A stretch of 64,000 nucleotides of DNA from the NCBI RefSeq assembly GCF_041435355.1, contig NZ_CP108442.1, forward strand, positions 5,640,501 to 5,704,500, in the 5' to 3' direction. The position numbers were made by a program, and so were the translations under genes. A model generated the notes under the pieces. The model was given only the letters and a program-made list of their open reading frames with translations, did no database searches and was not told the DNA's origin. Of this stretch, positions 29,913 to 43,992 are shown piece after piece. Numbering within the stretch: the first letter of the stretch is position 1; each line of letters opens with the position of its first letter. This DNA is from Streptomyces sp. NBC_01276. Lineage in GTDB: Bacteria > Actinomycetota > Actinomycetes > Streptomycetales > Streptomycetaceae.

Positions 29913-30644
29913 ATGTCCATCATCGACATCGAAGCGCCGCTGCACACCGCCCACCGCGACAACCACACCCACCGCGACGTCAACGGCGGATGGCTGCGGC
30001 CCGCCGTGTTCGGCGCCATGGACGGCCTCGTCTCCAACCTCGCGCTGATGACCGGTGTGGCCGGCGGTGCCGTCGCCCCGCAGACGATCGTCATCACCGG
30101 CCTGGCGGGCCTCGCGGCCGGCGCCTTCTCGATGGCGGCCGGGGAGTACACCTCCGTCGCCTCGCAGCGCGAACTGGTCCTCGCCGAGCTGGACGTGGAG
30201 CGCCAGCAGCTGCGCAAGCACCCCGTCGACGAGATGGAGGAGCTCGCCGAGCTCTACGTCTCGCGGGGCGTCGAGCCCGCCCTCGCCCGCGAGGTCGCCA
30301 TGCAGCTCTCCCGCGACCCGGAGCAGGCGCTGGAGATCCACGCCCGCGAGGAACTCGGGATAGACCCGGACGACCTGCCCTCGCCGCTCGTCGCCGCCGT
30401 CTCGTCCTTCGGGTCCTTCGCGCTGGGCGCGCTGCTGCCCCTGCTGCCCTACCTGCTCGGGGCGACCGCCCTGTGGCCGGCCGTGCTGCTCGCGCTCATC
30501 GGGCTCTTCGCCTGCGGCGCGGTCGTCGCACGGGTCACCGCCCGGTCCTGGTGGTACAGCGGCGCCCGTCAGCTGCTCCTGGGTGGTGCGGCCGCCGGTG
30601 TGACGTACATCCTGGGAACCTGGATCGGTGGCGTCGTAGGCTAA
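29913..30644 (+). CDS. VIT1/CCC1 family iron/manganese transporter
   Basis: A 243-residue membrane protein of the VIT family, which in plants and yeast moves iron or manganese into vacuoles; in bacteria export or storage is presumed. The first helix motif FGAMDGLVSNLALMTGV (residues 33-49) and the second, GAFSMAAGEYTSVASQ (residues 69-84), are the family's most conserved parts. A helical cytoplasmic domain (about 85-155) is followed by three more helices. ATG at 29913 has AAGGGGAG upstream. It is divergent from the hydrolase operon. Confidence 0.9.
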   Translation: MSIIDIEAPLHTAHRDNHTHRDVNGGWLRPAVFGAMDGLVSNLALMTGVAGGAVAPQTIVITGLAGLAAGAFSMAAGEYTSVASQRELVLAELDVERQQLRKHPVDEMEELAELYVSRGVEPALAREVAMQLSRDPEQALEIHAREELGIDPDDLPSPLVAAVSSFGSFALGALLPLLPYLLGATALWPAVLLALIGLFACGAVVARVTARSWWYSGARQLLLGGAAAGVTYILGTWIGGVVG

Positions 30645-30903
30645 CCGCCGCGAGAGTGAGACACTATGCAGTACGCAACATAAGTAGTCCGTTACCCGGC
30701 GGTTTCGATTCCGTGACCGCGGGGCATCAGACCAGGGCGCCCGGGCAACGATGCCCGCCTCGCGCCGGGACCTTCGCCCCGTGCTGTGTCCACAGAAGTC
30801 CATGTAGGAGCCCCCGCAGCCCAGCGAAGGTCCTTCTTTCCTGCCTCGTGCGAAGTCCGCATGTTGGAACGCCATATCCGCTTCTCGGGATTGCCGTCAT
30901 CAT

Positions 30904-30919
30904 GTAACCTGCACGAAAT
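30904..30919 (+). promoter_or_regulatory. candidate GlnR half-site upstream of gltB
   Basis: The 339-base gap 30645-30983 holds gltB's upstream region and no gene. GTAAC-6 bases-GAAAT at this position fits the a-b pair of the actinobacterial GlnR box (GTnAC-n6-GAAAC) with one deviation, 65-80 bases before gltB. A TTGCCG at 30891 could be the -35 element of an overlapping promoter. Assignment rests on pattern only. Confidence 0.35.
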
Positions 30920-30983
30920 TTCGCAGAGGGCCAACGTCGTCCCTCGGCTATGCACATATGCCACGACGACGACGGGAGAGCCG

Positions 30984-35574
<4,591 letters not shown>

Positions 35575-35582
<8 letters not shown>

Positions 35583-37035
35583 CCCGAAGGGCTTCCTCAC
35601 CACCCCCCGCGAGACCGCCTGTTCCCGTCCCGTCGCCGACCGGCTGAAGGACTGGAACGAGGTCTACGTCCCGGGCTCGCTGCTCCCGATCATCAGCAAG
35701 CAGGCCGGGCGCTGCATGGACTGCGGCATCCCGTTCTGCCACAACGGCTGCCCGCTCGGGAACCTGATCCCCGAGTGGAACGACTACGCGTACCGCGAGG
35801 ACTGGGCGGCGGCGTCGGAGCGGCTGCACGCGACGAACAACTTCCCGGAGTTCACGGGCCGCCTGTGCCCGGCCCCCTGTGAGTCGGCGTGCGTGCTCGG
35901 CATCAACCAGCCGGCCGTCACCATCAAGAACGTCGAAGTCTCGATCATCGACAAGGCCTGGGACAACGGCGACGTCACCCCGCAGGCGCCCGAGCGCCTG
36001 TCCGGCAAGACCGCCGCCGTCATCGGCTCCGGTCCCGCCGGTCTGGCCGCCGCCCAGCAGCTGACCCGGGCCGGCCACACCGTGGTGGTGTACGAGCGCG
36101 CCGACCGCATCGGCGGGCTGCTGCGCTACGGCATCCCCGAGTTCAAGATGGAGAAGGTGCACATCAACCGCCGCATCGAGCAGATGCGCGCGGAGGGCAC
36201 CAAGTTCCGCACGGGCATCGAGGTCGGCCGTGACATCACCGCCACCGACCTGCGCAAGCGGTTCGACGCGGTGGTCATCGCGGCGGGCGCCACCGTCTCC
36301 CGCGACCTGCCGGTCCCCGGCCGGGAGCTGAACGGCATCCACCTCGCGATGGAGTACCTCCCCCTCGCGAACAAGGTCCAGGAGGGCGACTTCCTGGCCC
36401 CGCCGATCACCGCCGAGGGCAAGCACGTGGTCGTCATCGGCGGCGGCGACACCGGCGCGGACTGCGTCGGCACCGCCCACCGCCAGGGCGCGGCCTCGGT
36501 CACCCAGCTGGAGATCATGCCGAAGCCGGGCGAGGACCGGAACTCCAACCAGCCCTGGCCGACGTTCCCCATGCTCTACAAGGTCACCTCGGCGCACGAG
36601 GAGGGCGGCGAGCGGGTCTACTCCGTCTCCACCACCCACTTCGAGGGCGACGAGGACGGCAACGTCCAGTCGCTCCACCTGGTCGAGGTCGCCTTCGAGG
36701 ACGGCAAGCTCGTCCAGAAGCCGGGCACCGAGCGCGTCCTCCCCGCGCAGCTGGTCACCCTGGCCATGGGCTTCACGGGCACCGACCAGGCGAACGGCCT
36801 GGTCCAGCAGTTCGGGCTGGACCTGGACGCGCGCGGCAACATCGACCGCGACGCCGCCTACGCGACCAACGTCGACGGCGTCTTCGTCGCCGGTGACGCG
36901 GGCCGCGGCCAGTCGCTGATCGTCTGGGCCATCGCGGAGGGCCGCTCGGCCGCCCGCGGCGTGGACCGCTTCCTGACCGGCAGCAGCGCCCTCCCGTACC
37001 CGGTCAAGCCGACGGACCGCTCCCTGACGGTGTAA
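35575..37035 (+). CDS. gltD: glutamate synthase small subunit
   Basis: The 486-residue subunit passes electrons from NADPH through FAD and two 4Fe-4S clusters to GltB. N-terminal cluster cysteines are in [17 protein letters not shown] (residues 44-60) and [12 protein letters not shown] near residue 98. The FAD site is [12 protein letters not shown] near 146 and the NADPH site is [12 protein letters not shown] near 285. It is coupled to gltB by an eight-base overlap. Confidence 0.98.
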
Positions 37036-37106
37036 CCACCGTCGCCCCCGCCCCGTCCGGGGCGGGACCCCTCATACGGTCCGTACAACGACGTGCGGAA
37101 TTCTGA

Positions 37107-37150
37107 CACCGCGCCCGCCATGTCCCCGACCAGGGATGGCGGGCGCGGTG
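37107..37150. terminator. bidirectional terminator between gltD and the GntR gene
   Basis: A perfect 15-base stem, 37107-37121 paired with 37136-37150, loop 14 bases, sits between the two converging genes. No long T tract, as is common in GC-rich actinomycetes. Confidence 0.8.
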
Positions 37151-37165
37151 GCGTTCGGGGGCGAG

Positions 37166-37945
37166 CTACTCGGGGGTGAACTCGTACCGGAGCTCGTAGA
37201 GGTGTCCGGCCTTCACCATGACGGTGACCTCCACGGGGCGGCCTCCGTCCCCGTACACCGTGCGGAGGGTGCGCAGGACCGGAAGATCACCCGGCAGCCG
37301 CAGCGACGTGTACTGCTTCTGCGTCGCGACCCTGGCGGAGACCCGGTCGACGCTTCGGCGGGGAGGGAATCCCAGTCCGGCGAGGAGCGTCGGGGTGCCC
37401 CCTCTGATCCTGCGCGGTTCGGCCAGCGGTGTGCCGTCGGCGATGTCCGGCGGGTAGTAGGAGCTCACCAGCTCCGCAGGTTCATCGTTGATGCTGATCA
37501 GCTGTCGGCGGCATACCGCCGGACTGCCCTCCGGGCACCCCAGCGCTTCCGCGACATCGCCGGCGACCACCACGGTTTCGACCGCGAGCAGCGTGCTGCG
37601 TGCGGCCGCCCCTTGCTCTGCGACTTCGGCGAGCCAGGGGTACGCCCCTCCGTCCTCCGTCCCTGCGAGGGATCTCGCGGGCCGGACGGTTCGCTGCCGG
37701 TTCTCCCGTACGGTGACCGCGGCTCCGGCACGGCCGACTGCCAGACCTTCGTCCTTCAGGAGTTGAACGGCCTTCTGGATCGTGGCGTTGGACGCGTCGA
37801 AGCGGGCCTTCAGTTGCGTGGTCGAGGGCAGCTTCGCCCCCGGTGCGAGACTGCCGCTCATGATCTCGTCGCGGAGGTCGGCGGCGATGCGGGCGTGGAG
37901 CGGTCGCGGATCGAGCCCCTCGGTCTCGGAGTTGGGCACGGTCAT
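37166..37945 (-). CDS. GntR family regulator with UTRA domain
   Basis: A 259-residue HutC-subfamily repressor. The N-terminal winged helix (about residues 15-78) shows [20 protein letters not shown] and [20 protein letters not shown]. The C-terminal UTRA domain (about 105-255), which binds small effectors, ends in the strand pair [17 protein letters not shown]. It overlaps the upstream UTRA-only gene by four bases, so the two are made together. Ligand and targets are unknown; the palindrome at 38568-38585 is a possible operator. Confidence 0.88.
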   Translation of the reverse strand: MTVPNSETEGLDPRPLHARIAADLRDEIMSGSLAPGAKLPSTTQLKARFDASNATIQKAVQLLKDEGLAVGRAGAAVTVRENRQRTVRPARSLAGTEDGGAYPWLAEVAEQGAAARSTLLAVETVVVAGDVAEALGCPEGSPAVCRRQLISINDEPAELVSSYYPPDIADGTPLAEPRRIRGGTPTLLAGLGFPPRRSVDRVSARVATQKQYTSLRLPGDLPVLRTLRTVYGDGGRPVEVTVMVKAGHLYELRYEFTPE

Positions 37946-38484
37946 CCGATCCTGATCTCGTAGCGCAGCTGCTGGCGGTTGGCGGGCATGACCATCACGT
38001 CTGCCTGGATCGGCCGGTCCTCCGGGTCGTAGGTGGTGCGGGAGAGCTGGAGTACCGGTTCGCCAGGTCCGACGCGCAGGTGATCACGTTCCTCGTCGCC
38101 CGGCATCCTGGCCGTCACGTTCTCGACGACCCGTACGCCGGTGTGCCCGAGGGCAGCGAGCAGGGTCACGGCGCCGCCGCGGATCTTTCCCGTGGCGGAC
38201 AGGGGGGTGCCCGACGCGATGGCCGCGGGGTAGTAGGTGTCCGTCAGTTCGGTCGGGTCGCCGTCGAGTTCGATGATTCGGCGGCGTACGACGACGGTGT
38301 CCCCGTACCCGATGCCGAGGAGGGCCGCGACGGCAGGTGGCGCCGGGACCTCCCCGGCGTGGACGATGCGCTGGCTTCCCCGCCGGCCTGCGGCCCGGGC
38401 CTCTTCGGTCCATGCGTCGGTGGCGCCGGACGCGCGTGGGGTCAGGTACGGCATTGACACGCTGGTCCACTCACTGCCGCTCAC
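37942..38484 (-). CDS. UTRA-domain protein lacking a DNA-binding domain
   Basis: A 180-residue protein that is almost entirely a UTRA effector-binding domain. It lacks the winged helix seen in the next gene, but its C-terminal half follows the same pattern (ELTDTYYPAAIASGTPL, GAVTLLAALGHTG, DVMVMPANRQQLRYEI). The start is GTG 38484 with GGAGGC upstream, so the missing domain is not simply cut off by a wrong start: a specific N-terminal sequence (MSGSEWTSVSMPYL) precedes UTRA. It may pair with the full-length regulator as a heterodimer or titrate the ligand. Confidence 0.82.
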   Translation of the reverse strand: MSGSEWTSVSMPYLTPRASGATDAWTEEARAAGRRGSQRIVHAGEVPAPPAVAALLGIGYGDTVVVRRRIIELDGDPTELTDTYYPAAIASGTPLSATGKIRGGAVTLLAALGHTGVRVVENVTARMPGDEERDHLRVGPGEPVLQLSRTTYDPEDRPIQADVMVMPANRQQLRYEIRIG

Positions 38485-38567
38485 GCTGCCTCCCGGACGT
38501 TCTGCGTGCTCCGTTGACCCCCACGGTATGCGACGCCAAGGAGTGAACCCATCCTGCCAAACCTGGC

Positions 38568-38585
38568 CGCTATTCGCGAATAGCG
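38568..38585. promoter_or_regulatory. perfect 18-base palindrome upstream of the UTRA/GntR pair
   Basis: CGCTATTCGCGAATAGCG is fully self-complementary and AT-richer than its surroundings. It lies about 84 bases upstream of the UTRA gene start, a natural place for an autoregulatory operator bound by a GntR-family dimer. Confidence 0.5.
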
Positions 38586-38643
38586 ATACGTTCGGTGCGG
38601 TCCAGGAGCCCGTGGGGAGGGGCGGGCGCCGGCCAGGGGGTGG

Positions 38644-39072
38644 TTATTCGGGCTGGACCACCACGGCGCCCCAGCGGGTGGTCGGGGTGGAGGCCGTCAC
38701 CGTGGCGCCGAAGCCGCCGGACAGGCCGGTGCCCAGGGGGACGGTGATGGTCGCCGGGGTGCCCGTCGGGCAGGCCAGGGTGAAGGGGGCCGGGTTGCGG
38801 TCCGGGTGGTTGTCGAGGCGGAACGACACCTCGATGCTGCCGCCGCCCTCGCAGGCGAAGATGGTGAAGGTGTCCAGGTAGGAGGCGAGGCCGCCCGAGA
38901 CGAAGCCGCTGGAACCGGTGATCTCCGGCACCCAGATCAGGCCGTCGGGGCCCGGGTAGGAGATCACTTCCCCCTCCGCCGCGGATGCCTGGACCACCCC
39001 TGTGGTCAGTACCAGTGCCGCGGCCGCCGCTGTGAGCGTCATGGCCGTGCGGGTGATGCGTGTGTGGTTCAT
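38644..39072 (-). CDS. small secreted protein
   Basis: A 142-residue protein with a Sec signal peptide: basic start NHTRITR, hydrophobic core to about residue 27, and a likely cut after ASA near residue 32. The mature part is acidic, beta-rich and contains two cysteines (in FACEGG and LACPTG) that could form a disulfide. I recognise no family. It stands alone between the UTRA gene and the divergent GNAT gene. The start ATG 39072 has GGGGAAAAGCC upstream. Confidence 0.65.
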   Translation of the reverse strand: MNHTRITRTAMTLTAAAAALVLTTGVVQASAAEGEVISYPGPDGLIWVPEITGSSGFVSGGLASYLDTFTIFACEGGGSIEVSFRLDNHPDRNPAPFTLACPTGTPATITVPLGTGLSGGFGATVTASTPTTRWGAVVVQPE

Positions 39073-39169
39073 GGCTTTTCCCCCCGGAGACAGTGATCAC
39101 CGATGCCTGTGTCCACGGTAGGCGGCACCACTGACAACGCCCCCGGGAGTGGCTGGTGATACTGGTGGG

Positions 39170-39613
39170 ATGGATCTACGGGTGCGGGCCGTGAGGGACG
39201 GGGACGTCGAGTGGGTCGCCGAGTTGAAGGCGGCCGTGATGCGGGACGACCTGGAGCGGCTCGGGCGCTACGACCACCATCGGGCCCGGCAGTTGATCCG
39301 GGATTCGTTCGGCGGTGAGCACTCCCGGGTCATCGAGGCCGGCGGGGAGCCGGTGGGGAGTCTCACCGTGCGGCCGGCGCGGGGCGGACTGGTGCTGGAG
39401 CACTTCTACCTGGACGCGGCGCACCAGGGGCGGGGGATCGGGACCCGGATACTGGAGGGTGTGCTGGCGCGGGCCGACGCCGAGGGGGCCGAAGTGCGGC
39501 TGACCGTGCTGCTGGGGAGCGCCGCGAGGGGGCTGTACGAGCGGTACGGATTCACCGTCGAGGCCCAGGACCCGGTGGACGTGCACATGGTGCGGGCCGC
39601 CGCCGCGCGGTAG
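39170..39613 (+). CDS. GNAT family N-acetyltransferase
   Basis: A 147-residue acetyl-CoA-dependent acetyltransferase. The central FYLDAAHQGRGIGTRILE (about residues 82-99) is motif A with the acyl-CoA pyrophosphate loop GRGIGT, and GLYERYGF near 128 is motif B. The ATG at 39170 is preferred because GGTGGG lies just before it. Acceptor substrate unknown. Confidence 0.85.
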   Translation: MDLRVRAVRDGDVEWVAELKAAVMRDDLERLGRYDHHRARQLIRDSFGGEHSRVIEAGGEPVGSLTVRPARGGLVLEHFYLDAAHQGRGIGTRILEGVLARADAEGAEVRLTVLLGSAARGLYERYGFTVEAQDPVDVHMVRAAAAR

Positions 39614-39701
39614 GCCGTGCGGGCCGCGAGGGCCCGGCCCGTACCGGCGCCGGGTGGTTCCCGGTGCTTCCGGTGACGGGGGCCGGGCGCCGGGCACGAA
39701 C

Positions 39702-42700
39702 TCAACGGGGCGGGGACGCGCGGGCCGTGAGGGCCGCCAGGGCGGCGCGGGTCGTGACGCCGGTCTTGCGGTAGATGTGGGAGAGGTGGGTGTCCACCGT
39801 ACGGGGGCTCAGGTGGAGGCGGGCCGCGATGGCCGCCGTCGTGAGGCCCTCGGCGACCAGGGCGGCGATCTCCCGTTCCCGGGGGGTGAGACCGGGCAGC
39901 GGGGGCGTGGGCGCGGGCGGGGGAGCGGCGGGCGCTGACGGGCGGATCAGGTCCGCCAGGCCCGTCAGGAGGTGGGCGCCGCCCGACTCCGCCAGGCCGC
40001 GGCCCCGGTGCCACATCGCCTCCGCCGGGCCGTCCGCCGCCACGGAGGCGCCGAGCAGCAGGGACTGGGCCTCCCACAGGGTGGCCCCGGAGCGGGCCGC
40101 CTCCCGCGCCGCGCCCGCGTACGCCTCGGCCGCTTCGGCGGTCCTGCCCCGGGCCGCCAGGACCTGCGCGGTGCTGCGCAGCGCCGAGGCCCGCTGCGTG
40201 GGCAGCCCGAGCCGCTGTGCGTCCGCGGTGGCCAGGGCGGCCCAGCCGTCGGCCGAGTCGAGGTCGCCGCCCGCGACGGTGGCCGTCACCAGGGCCTCCA
40301 GGAACAGCGGGCGCATCGACGGCTGGAGCCCCGACAGGTCGGGGCGGGCCGCCCGGAGCACGGCCGTGCGGGCCCGCTCGGGCTTCCCGGCGAACAGGGC
40401 CGCGTACCCGAGCACGCACCAGGCCAGAGAGGCCCACCAGCTGGTGCGCGGGCCCGCGACGGCCGCCGCCTCCTCGGCGACGGCGAGCGACTCCGGGTCC
40501 CCCGGCGGCAGGGAGGCGAGCAGCACCTGGGCCTTGTTGGTGAGTGCGAGGGCCAGCAGGTCCGGGTTGCCGATCCCGCGCGCGATGGTCTCGGCCTCCT
40601 CGACGAGCTCCAGCGCCGGGTGCAGCCGGCAGGTGCTCATCAGCACGTTGGCCTTGCACTGCAGCAGGTGCGACAGGATGTGCGGGGGGCCGGCCCGGCG
40701 GGCGAGCGCCAGTCCCCGGTCGGCGTGCCGCTGGGCCTCCCCGTAGCGCTCCAGGTAGAACGAGGCGGCGCTGAGCCGGGCCCGGGACTCCCCCCGCAGG
40801 GCCAGGTCCCGGTCGGCGAGGGTCTCCAGCAGGGCGTCGGCCCGGTCGGCGTACCGCGCGGCGGCGTCGAGCCCGCCCTCGTAGGCCTCGCCCAGCGCCA
40901 TCAGGGCCAGGGTGTCCGCTTCGGCGGCCGCGTCGCCCAGCCGGCGGGCCAGCCCGCGGGTGCGCAGGACGTCGGCGCGGACCGTGGGGTACGGGGTGGA
41001 GTGCGGGGCGGAGGAACCGAGTTCGATGCCGAGGGCCAGCAGGTCGGAAGGCGGCGGGGCGGGGCTGCGCGACAGCTCCCGGCGCAGCAGCGCCTCGGCC
41101 CGCGCGTACCGGCCGAGGTGGCGCTCCAGCGAGGCGCACAGGGTGACCGCGGCCGGGCGCAGCCCGCTCTCGTCGTCCGGCGGTACCGCCTCGATCATTT
41201 CGGCCAGCAGGTCGCGCCCCGCGCGCAGTTCGCCGCAGACGCTCAGGGCCCGGGCCCGGTCCAGCATCAGGGCGAGGCGCTGCCCGGCGTACCGGGGCCC
41301 GTCCGGCAGCACCCGCAGGACGGCCGCGAGCCAGTGCGCGGAGCTCGCGGGGGCGGTGGCGGCGGCGAGCGCGGCCGCCTCCAGCAGTACGGCGGCACCG
41401 GCCGGGTCCCAGTCGGTGAGCGCGTGCTCGACGTGGTGGGCCCGGACGGGCGCCGGGGCCCCGGCGCGGGCCAGCGCCTCGGCGGCGGTGCGGTGCATGC
41501 GGATGCGGCGCCGGTGGTCGGCGTTCTCGTGGACGACCGTGCGCAGCACCGGGTGGCGCAGGGTCCAGCTCCCGGCGGGGCCGGGCCGCACCAGGTCGCG
41601 CAGGGCCAGCGCCCGCAGGGTGGCGTCGAGTTCCCCGGCGGGGCCCGGGGCGAGTTCCGCCAGCAGCGCGGGGGTGGCGTGGTCGCCGAGCACGGCCACG
41701 GCCTCGACGGTGCGGCGCTGGGCCGGGGTCAGCGGGGTCAGTTCGTCCAGCAGCAGCGAGCCGAGTCCGCCGAGCGGGGAACGTGCCCCGGCGCCGGGGT
41801 CCTGGACCTGGAGCAGGGTCAGGAAGTACAGCGGGTTGCCCCCGCTGGCCGCGTAGAGCCGGGTGGCCCGGTCCGCCCGGAGCCCGGGGGCGAGCCGCTC
41901 GACGCAGTCCCGCTCGGGCAGCGGGCCCAGGCCGAGCCGGAGCACCGCGCCGGTGTCCACCCCGCGGGTCAGGGCGGCGGCGAGCGAGGCCGAGGTCTGG
42001 CGGTCGCGCCGGGCGACGGCGGTGAGGACGGGGGCGTGCGAGGGGTGCCGGACGAGGTGGTCGAGGAGTTCCAGGGAGGCGGGATCCGCCCAGTGGAGGT
42101 CGTCCAGGGCGACGAGCAGCCCCGATCCGGTACGGCTGAGGGCGGCGAGCAGGCGGGCGGTGGCCCGGTGCACGGCGAAGCGGTCGGTGTACCGGTCGGC
42201 GTGCGGGTCGGCGTGCGCGGCGGCGGCCGGGTCGGCGTCCGGGGAGGCGGCGGGCCGGGAGCGGGCTCCGCCGGTGGGGCCGCCGTCGGGTTCCCGGGGC
42301 GCGGGATGCCCGCGGCCGGGGCCCCCGCCGCCGACGGGACCGTCCCCGGTGTCCCAGCCGCCGGGGTCCCGGCCGCCGGAGTGCCCGCCCCCGCCGCCCC
42401 CGTCACCTATGCCCCGGAGCACGGGCGCCGCGGCGGCGGCGAGGGCGGCCGCGGGGCCGGTGCCGGGGTGCAGCAGCTCCGGGTCCAGGTCGGCGAAGGC
42501 GTCGGTGAACAGCCCGTAGGGGGTGTGCCGTTCGTACTCGGTGGCCCGGCCGCGCAGCACGCCCATGCCGCGCGACCGGGCCCGTAAGCACAGCTCCGTC
42601 AGCAGCCGGCTCTTGCCGATGCCCGCCGCGCCGGTCAGGTCCACCACGCGGGGGCCGTCCGTGCCCCGCCCGGCGAGGACCTCGTCGAGGAGCCGCAGTT

Positions 42701-42734
42701 CGGCCTCCCGGCCCACCGGCCCGGTCCTGGTCAT
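39702..42734 (-). CDS. large ATP-binding LuxR family regulator (LAL type)
   Basis: A 1010-residue regulator. It starts with an AAA/NB domain holding Walker A GAAGIGKSR (near residue 40) and Walker B LLVALDDLHWAD near 200. A glycine/proline-rich insert sits between them (about residues 115-180). A long tetratricopeptide-like helical middle follows. The C-terminus is a LuxR helix-turn-helix, LTPREREIAALVAEGL through SPRTVDTHLSHIYRKTG. Such proteins activate secondary metabolism or sugar genes. ATG 42734 has AGGGGGG upstream; the longer frame start lacks this. It faces the divergent lipoprotein gene; no obvious target cluster is nearby. Confidence 0.88.
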   Translation of the reverse strand: MTRTGPVGREAELRLLDEVLAGRGTDGPRVVDLTGAAGIGKSRLLTELCLRARSRGMGVLRGRATEYERHTPYGLFTDAFADLDPELLHPGTGPAAALAAAAAPVLRGIGDGGGGGGHSGGRDPGGWDTGDGPVGGGGPGRGHPAPREPDGGPTGGARSRPAASPDADPAAAAHADPHADRYTDRFAVHRATARLLAALSRTGSGLLVALDDLHWADPASLELLDHLVRHPSHAPVLTAVARRDRQTSASLAAALTRGVDTGAVLRLGLGPLPERDCVERLAPGLRADRATRLYAASGGNPLYFLTLLQVQDPGAGARSPLGGLGSLLLDELTPLTPAQRRTVEAVAVLGDHATPALLAELAPGPAGELDATLRALALRDLVRPGPAGSWTLRHPVLRTVVHENADHRRRIRMHRTAAEALARAGAPAPVRAHHVEHALTDWDPAGAAVLLEAAALAAATAPASSAHWLAAVLRVLPDGPRYAGQRLALMLDRARALSVCGELRAGRDLLAEMIEAVPPDDESGLRPAAVTLCASLERHLGRYARAEALLRRELSRSPAPPPSDLLALGIELGSSAPHSTPYPTVRADVLRTRGLARRLGDAAAEADTLALMALGEAYEGGLDAAARYADRADALLETLADRDLALRGESRARLSAASFYLERYGEAQRHADRGLALARRAGPPHILSHLLQCKANVLMSTCRLHPALELVEEAETIARGIGNPDLLALALTNKAQVLLASLPPGDPESLAVAEEAAAVAGPRTSWWASLAWCVLGYAALFAGKPERARTAVLRAARPDLSGLQPSMRPLFLEALVTATVAGGDLDSADGWAALATADAQRLGLPTQRASALRSTAQVLAARGRTAEAAEAYAGAAREAARSGATLWEAQSLLLGASVAADGPAEAMWHRGRGLAESGGAHLLTGLADLIRPSAPAAPPPAPTPPLPGLTPREREIAALVAEGLTTAAIAARLHLSPRTVDTHLSHIYRKTGVTTRAALAALTARASPPR

Positions 42735-42888
42735 GATGAGCCCCCCTGCGACTGGCGAGGAGAAGAAGCGTAGCGAGCCGGCGCACGCGCGGATACGCAC
42801 TTACGTAGGTGGTCCTACGGATGTGCGCGCGGGCCCGCCCTGTCACGCTCGGGAGCGACCCGTCCTCACATGTCCGGGAGGATGCCCG

Positions 42889-43641
42889 ATGCGCCGATTA
42901 CGAGGGTTCGCCGCCCCTGTCCTGGCCGCCTGCCTGCTCACCGCCGCCGCCGGCTGCTCCGGCCGCTCGGCGGACGCGCGGCCCGGCCCGTCGGGGGGCA
43001 CGCGGGCCGGGACGACGAGCCGGGCCGCGACGCCGACCCCGAGCCCGTCCCCGACGCCGACGCCGACCCCGACGCCGACCCCGACCCCGTCCGAAAGTCC
43101 GTCGCCGACGCCCACCCCGACGCCCACCTGCACGAGCACCGACGACATGGACGAGGCCGCCCGGGCCGCCTATCTCAGGGGCCTCGAAGGCGAGTCCTAC
43201 GGGCAGAAGCACGGCCTGGCCACCGAGTCCGACGGCGTGCACTTCCGCCCGGACTCCCTGCACCGGCCGTGCGGGGCGCAGAAGGTGTCCGTGGCCCAGT
43301 TCCGGGTGGTGATGACGAGGGAGGTGAACAGGGACCCGGTGACCGGGCGGCTCTACAGCCTCTCGTACCGGTACGAGCCGGTCGAGGACCGGGAGTTCAC
43401 GGTCGGCCCGGACAACGGCTTCGTCGAGGGGAGCCGGCCCCCGGACGTACGGGACTGCAGGGGGAGGATCACCGTCCTGCACCTCGGGAAGCCGGTGAAG
43501 GAGACGGCCCTGCCGGGGCACCTGAACTTCGAGGAAACGAACTTCGGGTACACGGGGACCGAGGTGGAGGTCTCGGGGGACCTGGTCCTGTACGCCGTGT
43601 TCGTGCCGCCGACCTCGACGGGCTACTGCCCGCCGGAGTGA
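42889..43641 (+). CDS. putative lipoprotein with Pro-Thr repeat spacer
   Basis: A 250-residue exported lipoprotein. The signal peptide ends in the lipobox LTAAAGC with Cys23 as the lipidation site. Residues of about 45-80 are a Pro-Thr/Pro-Ser repeat that may span the cell wall. The remaining 165-residue domain, with a conserved-looking ending TGYCPPE and three further cysteines, matches nothing I recognise. The ATG at 42889 follows CGGGAGGATG. Lgt encoded at 19826 would be the modifying enzyme. Confidence 0.75.
   Translation: MRRLRGFAAPVLAACLLTAAAGCSGRSADARPGPSGGTRAGTTSRAATPTPSPSPTPTPTPTPTPTPSESPSPTPTPTPTCTSTDDMDEAARAAYLRGLEGESYGQKHGLATESDGVHFRPDSLHRPCGAQKVSVAQFRVVMTREVNRDPVTGRLYSLSYRYEPVEDREFTVGPDNGFVEGSRPPDVRDCRGRITVLHLGKPVKETALPGHLNFEETNFGYTGTEVEVSGDLVLYAVFVPPTSTGYCPPE
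43028..43128 (+). repeat. microsatellite-like CCGACGC/CCCCGAC repeats
   Basis: Irregular six-base repeats in frame inside the lipoprotein gene, encoding Pro-Thr units. Repeat number is likely to vary between strains. Confidence 0.7.
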
Positions 43642-43669
43642 GCCCGGGCGGCGGCGGGGCGCCGCCCCG

Positions 43670-43691
43670 GCCTCACCCGTGTGGGTGAGGC
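43670..43691 (+). terminator. candidate terminator after the lipoprotein gene
   Basis: Nine-base stem GCCTCACCC / GGGTGAGGC around a GTGT loop, 28 bases after the stop codon. Confidence 0.5.
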
Positions 43692-43840
43692 GGGGGCGAG
43701 GGCCGGGGGCCGGGTCCGGGGGCGCCGCGCCCGGCGCGGCGGGGGCCGGGGGACCACTCGTTGGGGTGGCCCCCCGGCTCGTGGGGGGGAGTCCGGGGAC
43801 CGGGGGAGACGCCCGGACGCCCCCCGGCCCGAGGGGGGTG

Positions 43841-43879
43841 GGGCCGCACCGGCCGCGTGGGGGTCGGTCGGTGCGGCCC
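43841..43879. other. hairpin in a G-rich gene-free stretch
   Basis: The 351 bases from 43642 to 43992 hold no gene. The + strand has many runs of four or more G. An 11-base perfect stem, GGGCCGCACCG with CGGTGCGGCCC, is visible. Its role is unknown; a terminator or leader structure for the DUF1906 gene is possible. Confidence 0.4.
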
Positions 43880-43992
43880 GGCCGGGGACGCGCGCGGGGC
43901 GGGACGGCGGCCGGGCGCGGTAGGCCGTACGGAGGATCTGCGCCTCGGAGGACCGCGGTTGACGGGGCCGGGGTCTGGTAACTGTGGGCGCC

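Noticed and set aside
39972..42587. An 871-residue plus-strand open frame
   Set aside because: Antisense to the LuxR-type ATPase gene, which has clear domains in order.
43028..43128. Repeats considered as a possible CRISPR-like or regulatory array
   Set aside because: They are short, uninterrupted, in frame and encode a Pro-Thr spacer in a lipoprotein. No spacers or cas genes are present.
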